DNA from: Allobosea sp035944375 | Lineage (GTDB): Bacteria; Pseudomonadota; Alphaproteobacteria; Rhizobiales; Beijerinckiaceae | Reading direction: 5' to 3' (one strand) | Length of the DNA stretch: 64,000 bases | Assembly: GCF_035944375.1 (NCBI RefSeq) | Contig: NZ_DASZBE010000027.1 | Shown here: positions 49,839-59,104 of the stretch, in pieces | Numbering within the stretch: the first letter of the stretch is position 1 | Layout of the letters: every line of letters begins with the position of its first letter | The notes under the pieces: generated by a model | The model's input: the letters and a program-made list of their open reading frames with translations, nothing else | Database searches by the model: none | Told to the model about the DNA's origin: nothing | Translations under genes and position numbers: made by a program

Positions 49839-51122
49839 ATGCCTTTCAACGTCGTCGACCTCACGGGCGCCGAGCGGACTCCACGCAGCCCACACGCGCC
49901 GCGGGTGCTGATCTATAGCCACGACACGTTCGGTCTCGGGCACATCCGACGCTGCCGCGCGATCGCCAATTCGCTCGTGGCGACCTATCCTCATATATCA
50001 GTGATCATCGTCTCGGGCTCGTCGGTGATCTCGAGCTTCCAGTTCGGCGACGGCGTCGACTATGTCCGCATCCCCGGCATCGAGAAGCAGAGCGACGGGC
50101 GCTACGGTCCCCATCACCTCAATCTCGATCTCAACGACACCATCCGCCTGCGCACCGACATCATCAAGCAGGTGGTCCTTTCCTTCGATCCGGACGTCGT
50201 CATCGTCGACAAGGAACCGATCGGCCTTCGCGGCGAACTCGTTCCGGCGCTCGACATCCTGCGCCGCCGCGGCGCCCGCATCGTGCTCGGTCTGCGCGAC
50301 GTGCTCGACGAGCCGGCCAAGCTCCATGAGGAGTGGCGCCAGAGCGGTGCGCTGGACGCGCTCGGCCAGATCTATGACGACATCTTCGTCTACGGGCTGG
50401 AGAGCATCTACCAGCCGCTGGCCGGGCTGCCGAACCAGCATCTCTTCGCCCACAAGGTCCGCTACACCGGCTATCTGAAGCGCGCCGTCCCGAGCCCGAT
50501 GCCGCCGACCCGCTATCCGCGGATCACCAAGGGCCCGTTCATCCTGGTGACGCCCGGCGGTGGCGGCGACGGCGCCGGCGTGATCGACTGGGTGATCTCG
50601 GCCTATGAGGCCGATCCGACGATCGAGCTCCCGGCGTTGATCGTCTTCGGCCCCTTCATGTCGCGCGAGCGCCGCAAGGATTTCGCCGAGCGGATCGCGC
50701 GCATTCCCAAGCTGGAAAGCCTCGGCTTCGAGCCGCGCCTCGAACTGCTGATGAACCGGGCCCACTGCGTGGTCGCGATGGGCGGCTACAACACCTTCTG
50801 TGAGGTGCTCTCCTTCGACAAGCCGGCTCTCATCGTCCCGCGCGTCAAGCCGCGCCTGGAACAGGCGATTCGGGCGGACCGGGCCGACCATCTCAAACTG
50901 GTCGACGTCCTGCACGATCCGCAGGAGAACGGCGAAGGCGAGCGCGATCCGCTGGTGATGGCGCGCGCGCTGCACGGACTGCCGCGCCGCCTGCCGCCCT
51001 CCCAGGCTTTCGTGCCCAGCCTGCTCGACGGCCTGCCCGCGATCAGCCGCGCACTGGCCGCCGATCTCTCGCTGCCCGTCCGAAACCGCACGGGCGCTCC
51101 CAACGCGGCGGTTGGCAGCTGA
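49839..51122 (+). CDS. MurG-like GT-B glycosyltransferase
   Basis: This 427-residue protein has 'VLIYSHDTFGLGHIRRCRAIANSLV' (the GxGHxxR loop), 'FDPDVVIVDKEPIGLRGE', 'VLGLRDVLDEPAKLH', 'HKVRYTGYLKRAV' and the donor site 'ILVTPGGGGDGA ... NRAHCVVAMGGYNTFCEVLSFDKPALIVPRVKPRLEQ'. It is a GT28/MurG-type fold related to 32204-33385. The ligand is unknown. The gene lies 135 bases after the lipoprotein gene with its own space for a promoter and may belong to the same glycan pathway. Confidence 0.85.
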   Translation: MPFNVVDLTGAERTPRSPHAPRVLIYSHDTFGLGHIRRCRAIANSLVATYPHISVIIVSGSSVISSFQFGDGVDYVRIPGIEKQSDGRYGPHHLNLDLNDTIRLRTDIIKQVVLSFDPDVVIVDKEPIGLRGELVPALDILRRRGARIVLGLRDVLDEPAKLHEEWRQSGALDALGQIYDDIFVYGLESIYQPLAGLPNQHLFAHKVRYTGYLKRAVPSPMPPTRYPRITKGPFILVTPGGGGDGAGVIDWVISAYEADPTIELPALIVFGPFMSRERRKDFAERIARIPKLESLGFEPRLELLMNRAHCVVAMGGYNTFCEVLSFDKPALIVPRVKPRLEQAIRADRADHLKLVDVLHDPQENGEGERDPLVMARALHGLPRRLPPSQAFVPSLLDGLPAISRALAADLSLPVRNRTGAPNAAVGS

Positions 51123-51242
51123 CCCCTTGCCGCCATGCGCCCTTTGCAGGGCGTGATGGACAAGCGCGATCAAGTTCGCAATATATCAGCATCCGGACAA
51201 AAGGCCTGCGGTGGCTGCGCCTTGCCGGAGGAGAAGCCCGCC

Positions 51243-52478
51243 ATGCCCATGCTGCTGTTTCGGAACTTTCGCCTGCTCGAACCCGCGTTCGGTGAGGTCC
51301 GATCCGGCTACGAGCTTCTGGTCGAGGGCGACACCATCCGCGAGCTCTCCGACAAGCCGATCAAGGCAGAAGCGGCCGACATCGTCGATTGCGGCGGCCG
51401 CACGCTGATGCCCGGGCTGATCGACAGCCATGTCCACGTCTTCCTCTCCGAGGTCGTCATCCGCTCGATGGAGAGCATGCCGCTGACGCTGATGACGGCG
51501 CGCGCCATCGGGCTGATGAAGGGCATGATCGACCGCGGCTTCACCACAGTGCGCGACACCGGCGGGGCCGACTGGGGCATCAAGGAGGCCGTCGACAAGG
51601 GTCATGTCGCGGCGCCGCGCCTCTTTATCGCCGGCCAGGCGATCGGCCCGACCGGCGGCCACAGCGACCCGCGCCGACGCACCGATTTCGGAACGCGCTG
51701 CCAGTGCTGCAACGCCATGGCCTATACGATGAACGTCTCCGACGGCGTCTCGGCTGTCCGCAAATCGGTTCGCGAGCAGATGCGGCTCGGGGCCGATCAC
51801 ATCAAGATCATGATGTCGGGCGGCGTCGCCTCCCCTTACGACCCGCTCGATTCGCTCCAGTTCAGCCTCGACGAGGTCCGCACTGCCGTCGAGGAAGCCG
51901 CCGCCTTCGGCCGCTACGTCTGCGCCCATGCCTATACCCCCGAGGCGATCACCCGCGCTGCGCAGTGCGGCGTGCGCGCGATCGAGCATGGCAACCTGAT
52001 CGACGACGCCTCGGCGACGCTGATGGCGGAGAAGGGCATGTTCCTAACCGCCAACCTCGTCGCCTATTACGCGATGAAGGAGCGTGCCGCGGAATTCGGC
52101 ATGGATGGCGACATGCTCGCCAAGAACGACCTCGTCATCGACGGTGGGCTGCGCTCGCTGGAAATCTGCAAGCGAGCCGGCGTGCCGGTTGCCTATGGCT
52201 CGGATCTGCTCGGCCAACTCCAGGTCGACCAGTCCCGCGAGTTCCTGCTGCGCCGCGAAGTGCTCTCGCCGATCGAGATCATCCGCTCGGCCACGACCGT
52301 CGGCGCGCAGCTCCTGCGCATGGAGGGCAAGCTTGGCACGCTGCGTGCTGGGGCTTATGCGGATATGATCCTGGTCGACGGCAATCCGCTCGAGGATCTC
52401 GGCCTGTTGCAGGATCAGGGTGCGCGGCTGCCGGTCATCATGAAGGGCGGCGCGTTCCACAAGAACACGCTGCAGTGA
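51243..52478 (+). CDS. metal-dependent amidohydrolase
   Basis: This 411-residue amidohydrolase has the metal ligands His63-x-His65 ('DSHVHVF'), Lys188 ('IKIMMSGG', carboxylated type), His229 ('CAHAYTP'), His249 ('IEHGNLI') and Asp321 ('YGSDLL'), all in the expected order. It resembles the imidazolonepropionase-like/prolidase-like amidohydrolases (Xaa-Pro dipeptidase subgroup). GGAGGAG precedes the ATG at 51243. It lies directly before the PotABCD-like importer (76 bases), implying hydrolysis of the imported amide or peptide. Confidence 0.9.
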   Translation: MPMLLFRNFRLLEPAFGEVRSGYELLVEGDTIRELSDKPIKAEAADIVDCGGRTLMPGLIDSHVHVFLSEVVIRSMESMPLTLMTARAIGLMKGMIDRGFTTVRDTGGADWGIKEAVDKGHVAAPRLFIAGQAIGPTGGHSDPRRRTDFGTRCQCCNAMAYTMNVSDGVSAVRKSVREQMRLGADHIKIMMSGGVASPYDPLDSLQFSLDEVRTAVEEAAAFGRYVCAHAYTPEAITRAAQCGVRAIEHGNLIDDASATLMAEKGMFLTANLVAYYAMKERAAEFGMDGDMLAKNDLVIDGGLRSLEICKRAGVPVAYGSDLLGQLQVDQSREFLLRREVLSPIEIIRSATTVGAQLLRMEGKLGTLRAGAYADMILVDGNPLEDLGLLQDQGARLPVIMKGGAFHKNTLQ

Positions 52479-52554
52479 GAGCAGATTGAATGCGTAGGAA
52501 AACACGCCGTCATCCTGGACAAGCTGCGAAGCCTCGCAGCGCCGGAGAAGGCGC

Positions 52555-53373
52555 ATGAGCGTCGCCACCCGCCCGAGCCTCGGCCGCATCGCGCTCAACG
52601 CGGCGGCGGGCCTGTCGCTGCTCTACATCCTGCTGCCGCTGATCTTCGTCACCTGGCTCGCCTTCTTCCGGCAGGAGATCCCCTCCTTCCCGCCGGAAGG
52701 CTACTCGGTGAAGTGGTTCACGGCAGCGGCCAACAACCAGCCCTTCATCAACGGCTTCCTGCTCAGCCTCCAGGTCGGCGTCGCCGCGACGCTGCTCGGC
52801 CTGCTCGTCGGCGTGCCCGCGAGCCTGGCCCTGGTGCGCCACCGCATCGTGCTGGGCCCGCTCTTCAACACGCTGCTGCTGATGCCGCTGGTGATGCCGG
52901 GCATTGTGCTGGGCACCGCGATCTACGTCTTCCAGATCGAGACCGAGATCGCCACCGGCCTGCCGGTGATGGGCTCGCAGGGCGGGCTGATTGCGGCGCA
53001 TACGCTCGTTGTCATCCCCTGGGTGGTGCGCCTCGTCACCGCGAGCCTCGTCGGCTTCGACCGCACCATCGAGGAAGCCGCGCAGAACCTCGGCGCCGGC
53101 CCCTTCACCACCTTCCGGCGGGTGACCCTGCCGAGCATCCGCCCCGGCATCGTCGCGGCGGGGCTCTTCGGCTTCGTCACCTCCTTCGGCAATCTGGAGA
53201 TGAGCCTGTTCCTGGTCGGACCGGGCCGCACCACCCTGCCGATCGCCATCCTGCAATATCTCGAATGGAAGATCGATCCGACCGTGGCAGCCGCATCCCT
53301 GATCCAGATCGTCCTGATCGCCGTGGCGATGATCGTCACCGACCGTTACGTCAAACTGAGCCGGGTGGTCTGA
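52555..53373 (+). CDS. spermidine/putrescine-type ABC permease (PotC-like)
   Basis: This 272-residue protein has six predicted membrane helices and the cytoplasmic EAA loop 'IEEAAQNLGAGPFTTFRRVTLPSIRPG'. The N-terminal 'LLYILLPLIFVTWLAFFRQEIPSFPP' matches PotC-type permeases. It is the first gene of an importer in the order permease-ATPase-binding protein-permease. It should move a small cation, polyamine or amino-acid-like compound. It is followed after five bases by the ATPase. Confidence 0.9.
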   Translation: MSVATRPSLGRIALNAAAGLSLLYILLPLIFVTWLAFFRQEIPSFPPEGYSVKWFTAAANNQPFINGFLLSLQVGVAATLLGLLVGVPASLALVRHRIVLGPLFNTLLLMPLVMPGIVLGTAIYVFQIETEIATGLPVMGSQGGLIAAHTLVVIPWVVRLVTASLVGFDRTIEEAAQNLGAGPFTTFRRVTLPSIRPGIVAAGLFGFVTSFGNLEMSLFLVGPGRTTLPIAILQYLEWKIDPTVAAASLIQIVLIAVAMIVTDRYVKLSRVV

Positions 53374-53377
53374 CGCG

Positions 53378-54436
53378 ATGGCACGGCTTTCGATCGAACA
53401 CCTGCGCAAGACCTATGGCGACCTGACGGTCGTCAACGACGTCAACATCGACATCGCCGATGGCGAGTTCCTCGTGCTGCTGGGGCCCTCCGGCTGCGGC
53501 AAGACGACGACGCTGCGCATGGTCGCGGGCTTCATCGCCCCCAGCGCAGGCGCCATTACCATCGGCGAGCGCAGCGTCACGGCGCTGCCGCCCTGGAAGC
53601 GCAATTGCGGCCTGGTCTTCCAGAGCTATGCGCTCTTTCCGCACATGACCGTCGCCGAGAACGTCGCCTTCGGCCTCGAGATGCGCAAGATCTCGCCCGC
53701 CGACCGGGCGCCCCGCGTCGCCGAGGCACTGCGCCTCGTGCAACTGGCCGGCTTCGACGAGCGCTACCCGCGCCAGCTCTCGGGCGGCCAGCAGCAGCGC
53801 GTCGCACTCGCCCGTGCGCTCGCCATGGAGCCGGACGTGCTGCTCCTCGACGAACCGCTTTCCAATCTCGACGCCAAGCTGCGCCAGGAGGTCCGGGTCG
53901 AGATCCGCGACCTGCAGCGCAAGCTCGGCCTGACCACGATCATGGTCACGCATGACCAGGAAGAGGCGCTGACCATGGCCGACCGTCTGGTCGTCATGGA
54001 GAAGGGCGAGGTCCGCCAGATCGGCACGCAGCGCGAGCTCTATGAACGACCCGCCGACCGATTCGTCGCAGGCTTCATCGGGCGCAGCGCCTTCCTCGAT
54101 GGCGACATTGCCGCGCCCGGTCGCTTCCGGACCAAGGGCGGCGTCGCGATCGGCTGCGCGGCGGCGACTGGCACCGGCGCGGCGACGCTCGCCCTGCGGC
54201 CGGAGCGCATCGCCGTCGGCGGCGATTCGGAAGGGCTTCACAACCGCTTCGAGGCGCGTGTCGAGCACGCCTCCTATCTCGGCGCGATCCTCGAGATCGA
54301 CGTCAGCCTCTCGGCGCATGACCGCATGCTGCTGCAGATCCCGAACAAGGCCGGCGTCGCCGAGCCGAAGCCGGGCGAGACCATCACCATAGGCTGGGCC
54401 GAAGACGCCGGGCTCGTTTATCCGCGCGAAGCCTGA
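53378..54436 (+). CDS. spermidine/putrescine-type ABC ATPase (PotA-like)
   Basis: This 352-residue protein has Walker A 'GPSGCGKTT' (about residue 36), the Q-loop 'LVFQSYALFPHMTV', signature 'LSGGQQQRVALARALAMEPDVLLLDEPLSNLD', H-loop 'MVTHDQEEALTMADRLVVM', and a C-terminal TOBE-type domain. It energises the permeases before and after it. The ATPase is complete. Confidence 0.94.
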   Translation: MARLSIEHLRKTYGDLTVVNDVNIDIADGEFLVLLGPSGCGKTTTLRMVAGFIAPSAGAITIGERSVTALPPWKRNCGLVFQSYALFPHMTVAENVAFGLEMRKISPADRAPRVAEALRLVQLAGFDERYPRQLSGGQQQRVALARALAMEPDVLLLDEPLSNLDAKLRQEVRVEIRDLQRKLGLTTIMVTHDQEEALTMADRLVVMEKGEVRQIGTQRELYERPADRFVAGFIGRSAFLDGDIAAPGRFRTKGGVAIGCAAATGTGAATLALRPERIAVGGDSEGLHNRFEARVEHASYLGAILEIDVSLSAHDRMLLQIPNKAGVAEPKPGETITIGWAEDAGLVYPREA

Positions 54437-54477
54437 TTTCAATGCTTCGACGGGCGTCCAACAGGGGAGTTACCACC

Positions 54478-55524
54478 ATGACGACATTCGACAGACGCGA
54501 TCTTCTGAAGGGCGCTGGCGCGGCCGCGCTCGCCGCCGGCCTCGGCAGCCCGGCTCTCGCCCAGGCCGCCGGCAAGGTCGTCATCGGCACCTGGGGCGGC
54601 GACTATGCCCGCCTGCTGACCAAGAACATCGAGGACCCCTTCCTCAAGGCCAAGGGCATGGAAGTGGTGCAGGATCAGGCCGGCGACGCGCCGCGTCGCG
54701 CCAAGATGGTCGCCGAGCGCCGCCTGCCGCGCGGCACGGTCGACATTCAGGGCCTCTCCGCCGCCAACATGTTCGAGATGAACGAGGCCGGCGTCATCGA
54801 GACGATCGACTACGCGAAGATCCCGAACGCCAAGAACCTGCTGCCGACGATGAAGTATCCCTACGGCGTCGGGCACATCTATTCGGGCAACGTGGTCATC
54901 TACAATCCCAAGGTCATCACGACAGCCCCGACCGGTTTCAAGGACTGGCTCGATCCCAAGCACGGCAACAAGATCGGCTTCATCGACATCCAGTACCAGT
55001 CGATCATGATCGCGGCCTCGCTCGCCGGCACCAATGGCGCCAGCATGAACGACCTCGACAAGGCCAAGGAGGTGCTGATGGCGGTCAAGAAGGCCGGCGC
55101 TCGCGTCTACCCGACCAACGAGGCCTTCGCCGCCGCGATGAAGAACGAGGAGATCGGCATCAGCGCGATCTGGAAGGCGCGCGTCGTCCAGTGGCAGAAC
55201 GCCGGCATTCCTTGCGAGGCCGTCGCGCCGGTCGAGGGTATCCCGATCTATGTCTCGGGCTTCGTCATCCAGAAGAACGCGCCCAACAAGGACAACGCCT
55301 ACGCCTATATGAACGCCATGCTGGAGAAGGCCGCCCAGGAGGCCTTCGCCGCCGATATGGGCTACAACGGCACCGTCACCGGCCTGACCATCCCGGCTGA
55401 CCTCCAGAAGCGCATCGGCTTCACCCCCGAGGAGGAGAAGAAGCTCCGCGATCTCGACTACGGCTTCCTCGCCAAGAACGACTCGGCGATGAAGGAGTGG
55501 TGGGACAAGGTCTTCAAGGCGTGA
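54478..55524 (+). CDS. spermidine/putrescine-type periplasmic binding protein (PotD-like)
   Basis: This 348-residue protein has a Tat-type leader 'DRRDLLKGAGAAALAAGLG' with cleavage after ALAQA, then 'VVIGTWGGDYARLLTKNIEDPF' and 'YPYGVGHIYSGNVVIYNP', typical of family 1/PotD-like proteins. The ligand is not evident. Start at 54478 with GGGGAG; a frame from 54442 is not supported. A family A repeat separates it from the next permease gene. Confidence 0.92.
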   Translation: MTTFDRRDLLKGAGAAALAAGLGSPALAQAAGKVVIGTWGGDYARLLTKNIEDPFLKAKGMEVVQDQAGDAPRRAKMVAERRLPRGTVDIQGLSAANMFEMNEAGVIETIDYAKIPNAKNLLPTMKYPYGVGHIYSGNVVIYNPKVITTAPTGFKDWLDPKHGNKIGFIDIQYQSIMIAASLAGTNGASMNDLDKAKEVLMAVKKAGARVYPTNEAFAAAMKNEEIGISAIWKARVVQWQNAGIPCEAVAPVEGIPIYVSGFVIQKNAPNKDNAYAYMNAMLEKAAQEAFAADMGYNGTVTGLTIPADLQKRIGFTPEEEKKLRDLDYGFLAKNDSAMKEWWDKVFKA

Positions 55525-55539
55525 TGAACAGGGCTGGCA

Positions 55540-55647
55540 CGTCATTCTCGGGCGGCGCTCCGCGCCGACCCGAGAACCTCATCACGATGAAGGCGCGGTT
55601 ATTCGCGTCCGCGTCCGGAGATGCTCGGGTCGAGCCCGAGCATGACG
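55540..55647. repeat. intergenic palindromic repeat, family A, copy 4
   Basis: It has the family ends (CGTCATTCTCGGGCGGCGC ... GAGATGCTCGGGTCGAGCCCGAGCATGACG, quoted in parts) and an expanded middle, about 108 bases. It lies inside an operon, between the binding protein and its permease (16 bases after one stop, 11 before the next start). Confidence 0.85.
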
Positions 55648-55657
55648 GAGCCACGCC

Positions 55658-56530
55658 ATGAGCATCACCGCTCCCGAACCCGTCGCGGGCGCGCGGACCG
55701 GCCTCGCCGGCCTGCTCGTCGTGCCGGCGACACTCTTCGTCGCGATCGGGCTTCTCGGCCCGATCGCGATCCTGTTCCGCTATTCGCTGAACCAGTTCAT
55801 TCCCGGCCAGTTCATGGTCGACGGGCTGACGATCGAGAACTACGTCAAGTTCTTCACCGACAGCTATTACCTCACCGTGCTGGCCCGCACCGTCCGGGTC
55901 GCCGTGATGTGCACCATCGCCTGCCTGGTGATGGGCTTTCCGCTCGCCTATGTGCTCGCCCGCACCCAGAGCCGCTTCAAGAACCTTCTGATCATCGCCG
56001 TGGTCTTGCCGCTCTTCGTCGGCAATGCCGTCCGCGCCGCCGGCTGGATGACCGCGTTCGGCAGTCGCGGCGCACTCAACGCCTCGCTGATGGGCATGGG
56101 GGTGATCGATCAGCCGCTCGAGATCATGTACACCGAGAACGCCGTTCTGATCGGCATCATCGCGGTCAACCTGCCCTTCATGGTGCTGACGCTGCAGAGC
56201 GTCATCGAGGGCATCCCGCGCAATGTCGAGGAGGCTGCCTTCAGCCTCGGCGCCGGCCCGGCGGCGATGTTTCGCCGCGTTCTCTGGCCGCTGGCGCTGC
56301 CCGGCATTCTGGCGGGCACGATCCTGACCTTCATCCTGGCGATGAACGCCTATGCCACGCCGGTCCTGCTCGGCGGCCCGAAGTTTCAGATGATGGGCCC
56401 GCTGGTCTACGGCCAGTTCGCCCAGCAGAACAACTGGCCCTTCGGCGGCGCCATCTCCTTCATCCTGATGACCGCGACCATCCTGCTGACGGTGGCCGCC
56501 CATCTGATCGTGCAGCGGCGTTATCGGTGA
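55658..56530 (+). CDS. spermidine/putrescine-type ABC permease (PotB-like)
   Basis: This 290-residue protein has six membrane helices and the EAA loop 'NVEEAAFSLGAGPAAMFRRVLWPLALPG'. The N-terminal region 'LLVVPATLFVAIGLLGPIAILFRYSLNQFIPGQF' is typical of PotB-type permeases. It completes the importer started at 52555. Its location after a repeat may reduce its expression or stabilise the upstream message. Confidence 0.9.
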   Translation: MSITAPEPVAGARTGLAGLLVVPATLFVAIGLLGPIAILFRYSLNQFIPGQFMVDGLTIENYVKFFTDSYYLTVLARTVRVAVMCTIACLVMGFPLAYVLARTQSRFKNLLIIAVVLPLFVGNAVRAAGWMTAFGSRGALNASLMGMGVIDQPLEIMYTENAVLIGIIAVNLPFMVLTLQSVIEGIPRNVEEAAFSLGAGPAAMFRRVLWPLALPGILAGTILTFILAMNAYATPVLLGGPKFQMMGPLVYGQFAQQNNWPFGGAISFILMTATILLTVAAHLIVQRRYR

Positions 56531-56610
56531 CCTCGCACCGGCTGCGGCCCAGCGTCACTGGCGGGCGCCGCCGCTGGCCAAGCCGACGGGGCCGCGCTAA
56601 GGGCTGAGCC

Positions 56611-56799
56611 ATGACATTCAGCGGTTCACTCGTTCCCGTCGCCGTCGGTGCCGTCGCCGTCGTCCTCGTTCTCGGGCTCGCCAACATGCTGCGCGGCGGC
56701 AGCGCGGGCACGTCGCAGAAACTGATGCGCCTGCGCGTCATCCTTCAGTTCGTCGCGATCCTGGTCATCCTGTTCGTGCTCTGGTGGCGCAGCGGCTGA
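56611..56799 (+). CDS. twin transmembrane (HIG_1-like) small protein
   Basis: This 62-residue protein has two membrane helices, 'LVPVAVGAVAVVLVLGLANML' and 'LRVILQFVAILVILFVLWW', with the conserved 'SQKLMRLRVILQFVAI' linking segment typical of hypoxia-induced (HIG_1) small membrane proteins of alphaproteobacteria. In mitochondria and bacteria such proteins associate with respiratory complexes. It is close upstream of the PagL-like and adenosyltransferase genes. Confidence 0.8.
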   Translation: MTFSGSLVPVAVGAVAVVLVLGLANMLRGGSAGTSQKLMRLRVILQFVAILVILFVLWWRSG

Positions 56800-56973
56800 T
56801 GCCGCCGCCACATCGCGCGATCCCCAGCATTTTCTCAAGACATTGATTCGTCAGCGGTTTTATCTGCTTGCCACCGCAACCGATCGACGCTCGCCGCAAT
56901 CCCGCCATAATCCGGTCACGAGTCTTTGGGCAACCTTAAGACTGTTCCCGCCGCCAAGAAGTTCAGATCGCCC

Positions 56974-57567
56974 ATGGTTCGCGTCGCGTTGCTGCTCCTC
57001 TCCGGTGCCCTCGCCGCCTCGCCCGTTGCGGCGCAGGCCCAGGACCTCCCGGCCGGAGCCTCCAGCTACGCACCCGCTAGCGCCCCATCGCCGTCCCTCT
57101 CCTGGGAAGCCCGCATCGGCGTCGGCGCGGCCAATCCCGGCGGCCGCGAGAGCGGCCTGGCGAATTTCAGCGGCGAGATCGCGACCCCCCGACCCTTCAC
57201 CCTGAGCGACCGATTCGCCAACGCCTTGGTGCCGCGCTTCCATCTCGGCGCCAGCGCCAATTTCAACGGCACGCGCTTCGCCTATGCCGGCGCGACCTGG
57301 ACCGTCGACATCACCAGCAAGGTCTTCGTCGAGGCCAGCCTCGGTGCGGCACTCAATGACGGCAAGACCGGCGCGGTCGTCCCGCAGAACCGTCTCAACC
57401 TCGGCTGCAACGGCGGCACCCGCGAGGCCGCCGCCCTCGGCGTGCGCCTCGACGACCGCTGGAGCCTGGTCGCGACGCTGGAGCATTTCAGCACCACCGG
57501 CTGCGCCGACCGCGGCCAGGCCCGCGGCCCGGCCAATATCGGCGCCCGCCTCGGCTACAGCTTCTGA
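56974..57567 (+). CDS. acyloxyacyl hydrolase (PagL-like) outer membrane protein
   Basis: This 197-residue protein has a signal peptide ending AQAQ (about residue 22) and a beta-barrel-like body with alternating hydrophobic residues. The His171-x-Ser173 motif in 'TLEHFSTTGCADRG' matches the PagL catalytic H-x-S, and the C-terminal 'NIGARLGYSF' ends with Phe as outer membrane proteins do. PagL removes the 3-O acyl chain of lipid A. The third catalytic residue (Glu 12 residues after the Ser in PagL) is not at the expected position here, so activity is uncertain. The ribosome binding site is weak. Confidence 0.75.
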   Translation: MVRVALLLLSGALAASPVAAQAQDLPAGASSYAPASAPSPSLSWEARIGVGAANPGGRESGLANFSGEIATPRPFTLSDRFANALVPRFHLGASANFNGTRFAYAGATWTVDITSKVFVEASLGAALNDGKTGAVVPQNRLNLGCNGGTREAAALGVRLDDRWSLVATLEHFSTTGCADRGQARGPANIGARLGYSF

Positions 57568-57642
57568 GCCGAGGCGTTTCGCCGCCGCAACCGGGGGCGA
57601 AACGCCGCTTCCGTCGGCCGCGCGGCACGCTATAAGGCGGCC

Positions 57643-58224
57643 ATGGTCAAGCTGAACCGAATCTACACCCGCACCGGCGACGACGGCACCACCGGCCTCG
57701 CCACCGGCCCGCGCCGGCCGAAATACGATCTCCGCGTCGCCGCCTATGGCACGATCGACGAGACCAATGCCTGCATCGGGATCGCCCGGCTTCATGCCGC
57801 CGCGGAGGACCCGGAGGTCGATGCCATGCTCGGCCGCATCAGCAACGACCTCTTCGATCTCGGCGCCGACCTGTCGACTCCCGACACCGGCGAGCCGCCG
57901 GCCTATGAGCCGCTGCGGATCGTCCCGGCCCAGGTCGATCGCATCGAGGCCGACATCGACCGTCTCAACGAGACGCTGGCGCCGCTGCGCTCCTTCGTGC
58001 TGCCCGGCGGGACACCGGCCGCCACCCATCTGCATCTCGCCCGCACGGTCAGCCGCCGTGCCGAACGGCTGATGACGGAGCTCGCCCAGACGCCCGGCGA
58101 GATCGTCGGCCAGCCGGCGCTGCAATACGTCAACCGCCTCTCCGACTTCCTCTTCGTCGCGTCGCGCTATCTCAACGCCAGCGCTGGGGGCGACGTGCTC
58201 TGGGTGCCCGGCCAGAACCGCTAA
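57643..58224 (+). CDS. cob(I)alamin adenosyltransferase (PduO/MMAB type)
   Basis: This 193-residue protein has the N-terminal 'IYTRTGDDGTTGLATGPRRPKYDLRVAAYGTIDETNACIGIARL' (ATP-binding TRTGDxGxT), 'LPGGTPAATHLHLARTVSRRAER' and 'YVNRLSDFLFVASRYLN'. It transfers the adenosyl group from ATP to cob(I)alamin, forming coenzyme B12. It complements the CobS/CobT locus 25 kb away. Confidence 0.97.
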   Translation: MVKLNRIYTRTGDDGTTGLATGPRRPKYDLRVAAYGTIDETNACIGIARLHAAAEDPEVDAMLGRISNDLFDLGADLSTPDTGEPPAYEPLRIVPAQVDRIEADIDRLNETLAPLRSFVLPGGTPAATHLHLARTVSRRAERLMTELAQTPGEIVGQPALQYVNRLSDFLFVASRYLNASAGGDVLWVPGQNR

Positions 58225-58231
58225 GGCCGCG

Positions 58232-58927
58232 GTGTTCATCCCCCTGCATGACGGCGTGCCGCTGCGCTTCATGCGCGCGCCCTTCGTCACCCATGCCCTG
58301 ATCGCGCTATGCACCGGGCTCTATCTGCTGGTCACCCTGCGCCGGGACGAGACGGCGCAGATCGCCGTCGCGGCGGGTTTCGGGCTGATCCCCTCGGTGC
58401 TGTTCGGGACGGCGCAACTGCCCACCGAATTGCTGCAGGCCCCGCCCTGGCTGACACCGCTCAGCAATGTCGTCCTGCATCTCGGCCTCGCCCATCTGCT
58501 CGGCAACATGCTGTTCCTCTTCGTCTTCGGCGACAATGTCGAGGACGCGATGGGCCATGCCCGGTTCCTGCTGTTCTTCGGCCTCTGCGGCCTCGGCGGC
58601 TCCCTCACCCATGCCATGATGAACCCCGCCTCGGAGCAGCCGCTGATCGGCGCCTCGGGCGCGATATCCGGCGTCATCGCCGCCTATCTGATGCTCTATC
58701 CGCGCGTCCGCATCTGGGGCCTCGCGTTCAACTGGATCCCGCTGCGGATCACCGCCCTCTACGCGATCGTCGCCTGGATCCTGTTCCAGTTCCTGCAGGC
58801 GCTGATCGACCCGGACGGCCCTGTCGGCTGGTGGGCGCATCTGGGCGGGCTCGGCACCGGCGCCGCGCTCACGCCGCTCCTGATCCATCGCCGCATGGCC
58901 CTGTTCGGCCGCGCGGCGCGCGGCTGA
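58232..58927 (+). CDS. rhomboid family intramembrane serine protease
   Basis: This 231-residue protein has six to seven membrane helices and catalytic Ser142 in 'IGASGAISG' with His203 in 'WWAHLGG', the rhomboid dyad. 'HLGLAHLLGNMLFLFVFGDNVED' is the typical HxxxN motif. It cleaves substrates within the membrane. The GTG start at 58232 lies eight bases after the adenosyltransferase stop, so the two are probably co-transcribed. No substrate is identified. Confidence 0.95.
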   Translation: MFIPLHDGVPLRFMRAPFVTHALIALCTGLYLLVTLRRDETAQIAVAAGFGLIPSVLFGTAQLPTELLQAPPWLTPLSNVVLHLGLAHLLGNMLFLFVFGDNVEDAMGHARFLLFFGLCGLGGSLTHAMMNPASEQPLIGASGAISGVIAAYLMLYPRVRIWGLAFNWIPLRITALYAIVAWILFQFLQALIDPDGPVGWWAHLGGLGTGAALTPLLIHRRMALFGRAARG

Positions 58928-58967
58928 GGGACGCGGTTTGGGGATCGGGGATGGGCCATCCGCGGCG

Positions 58968-58996
58968 TTGACAAGCGCAAACGGCCGTCGTTACGG
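58968..58996 (+). promoter_or_regulatory. putative promoter for etfBA
   Basis: TTGACA (58968-58973) and TTACGG (58991-58996) are separated by 17 bases, about 100 bases upstream of etfB. The -35 box is perfect, the -10 box weak. Confidence 0.5.
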
Positions 58997-59104
58997 TCCC
59001 TCCGCATTCGAGCCGAGGGCCGCGATGCCGCCATCCTTCCGCCCTCTGCGGCACGGTCCGGGGTGCGGCGGGACCAGCCTCTTTTCTGAACGGTGATGAC
59101 GACG

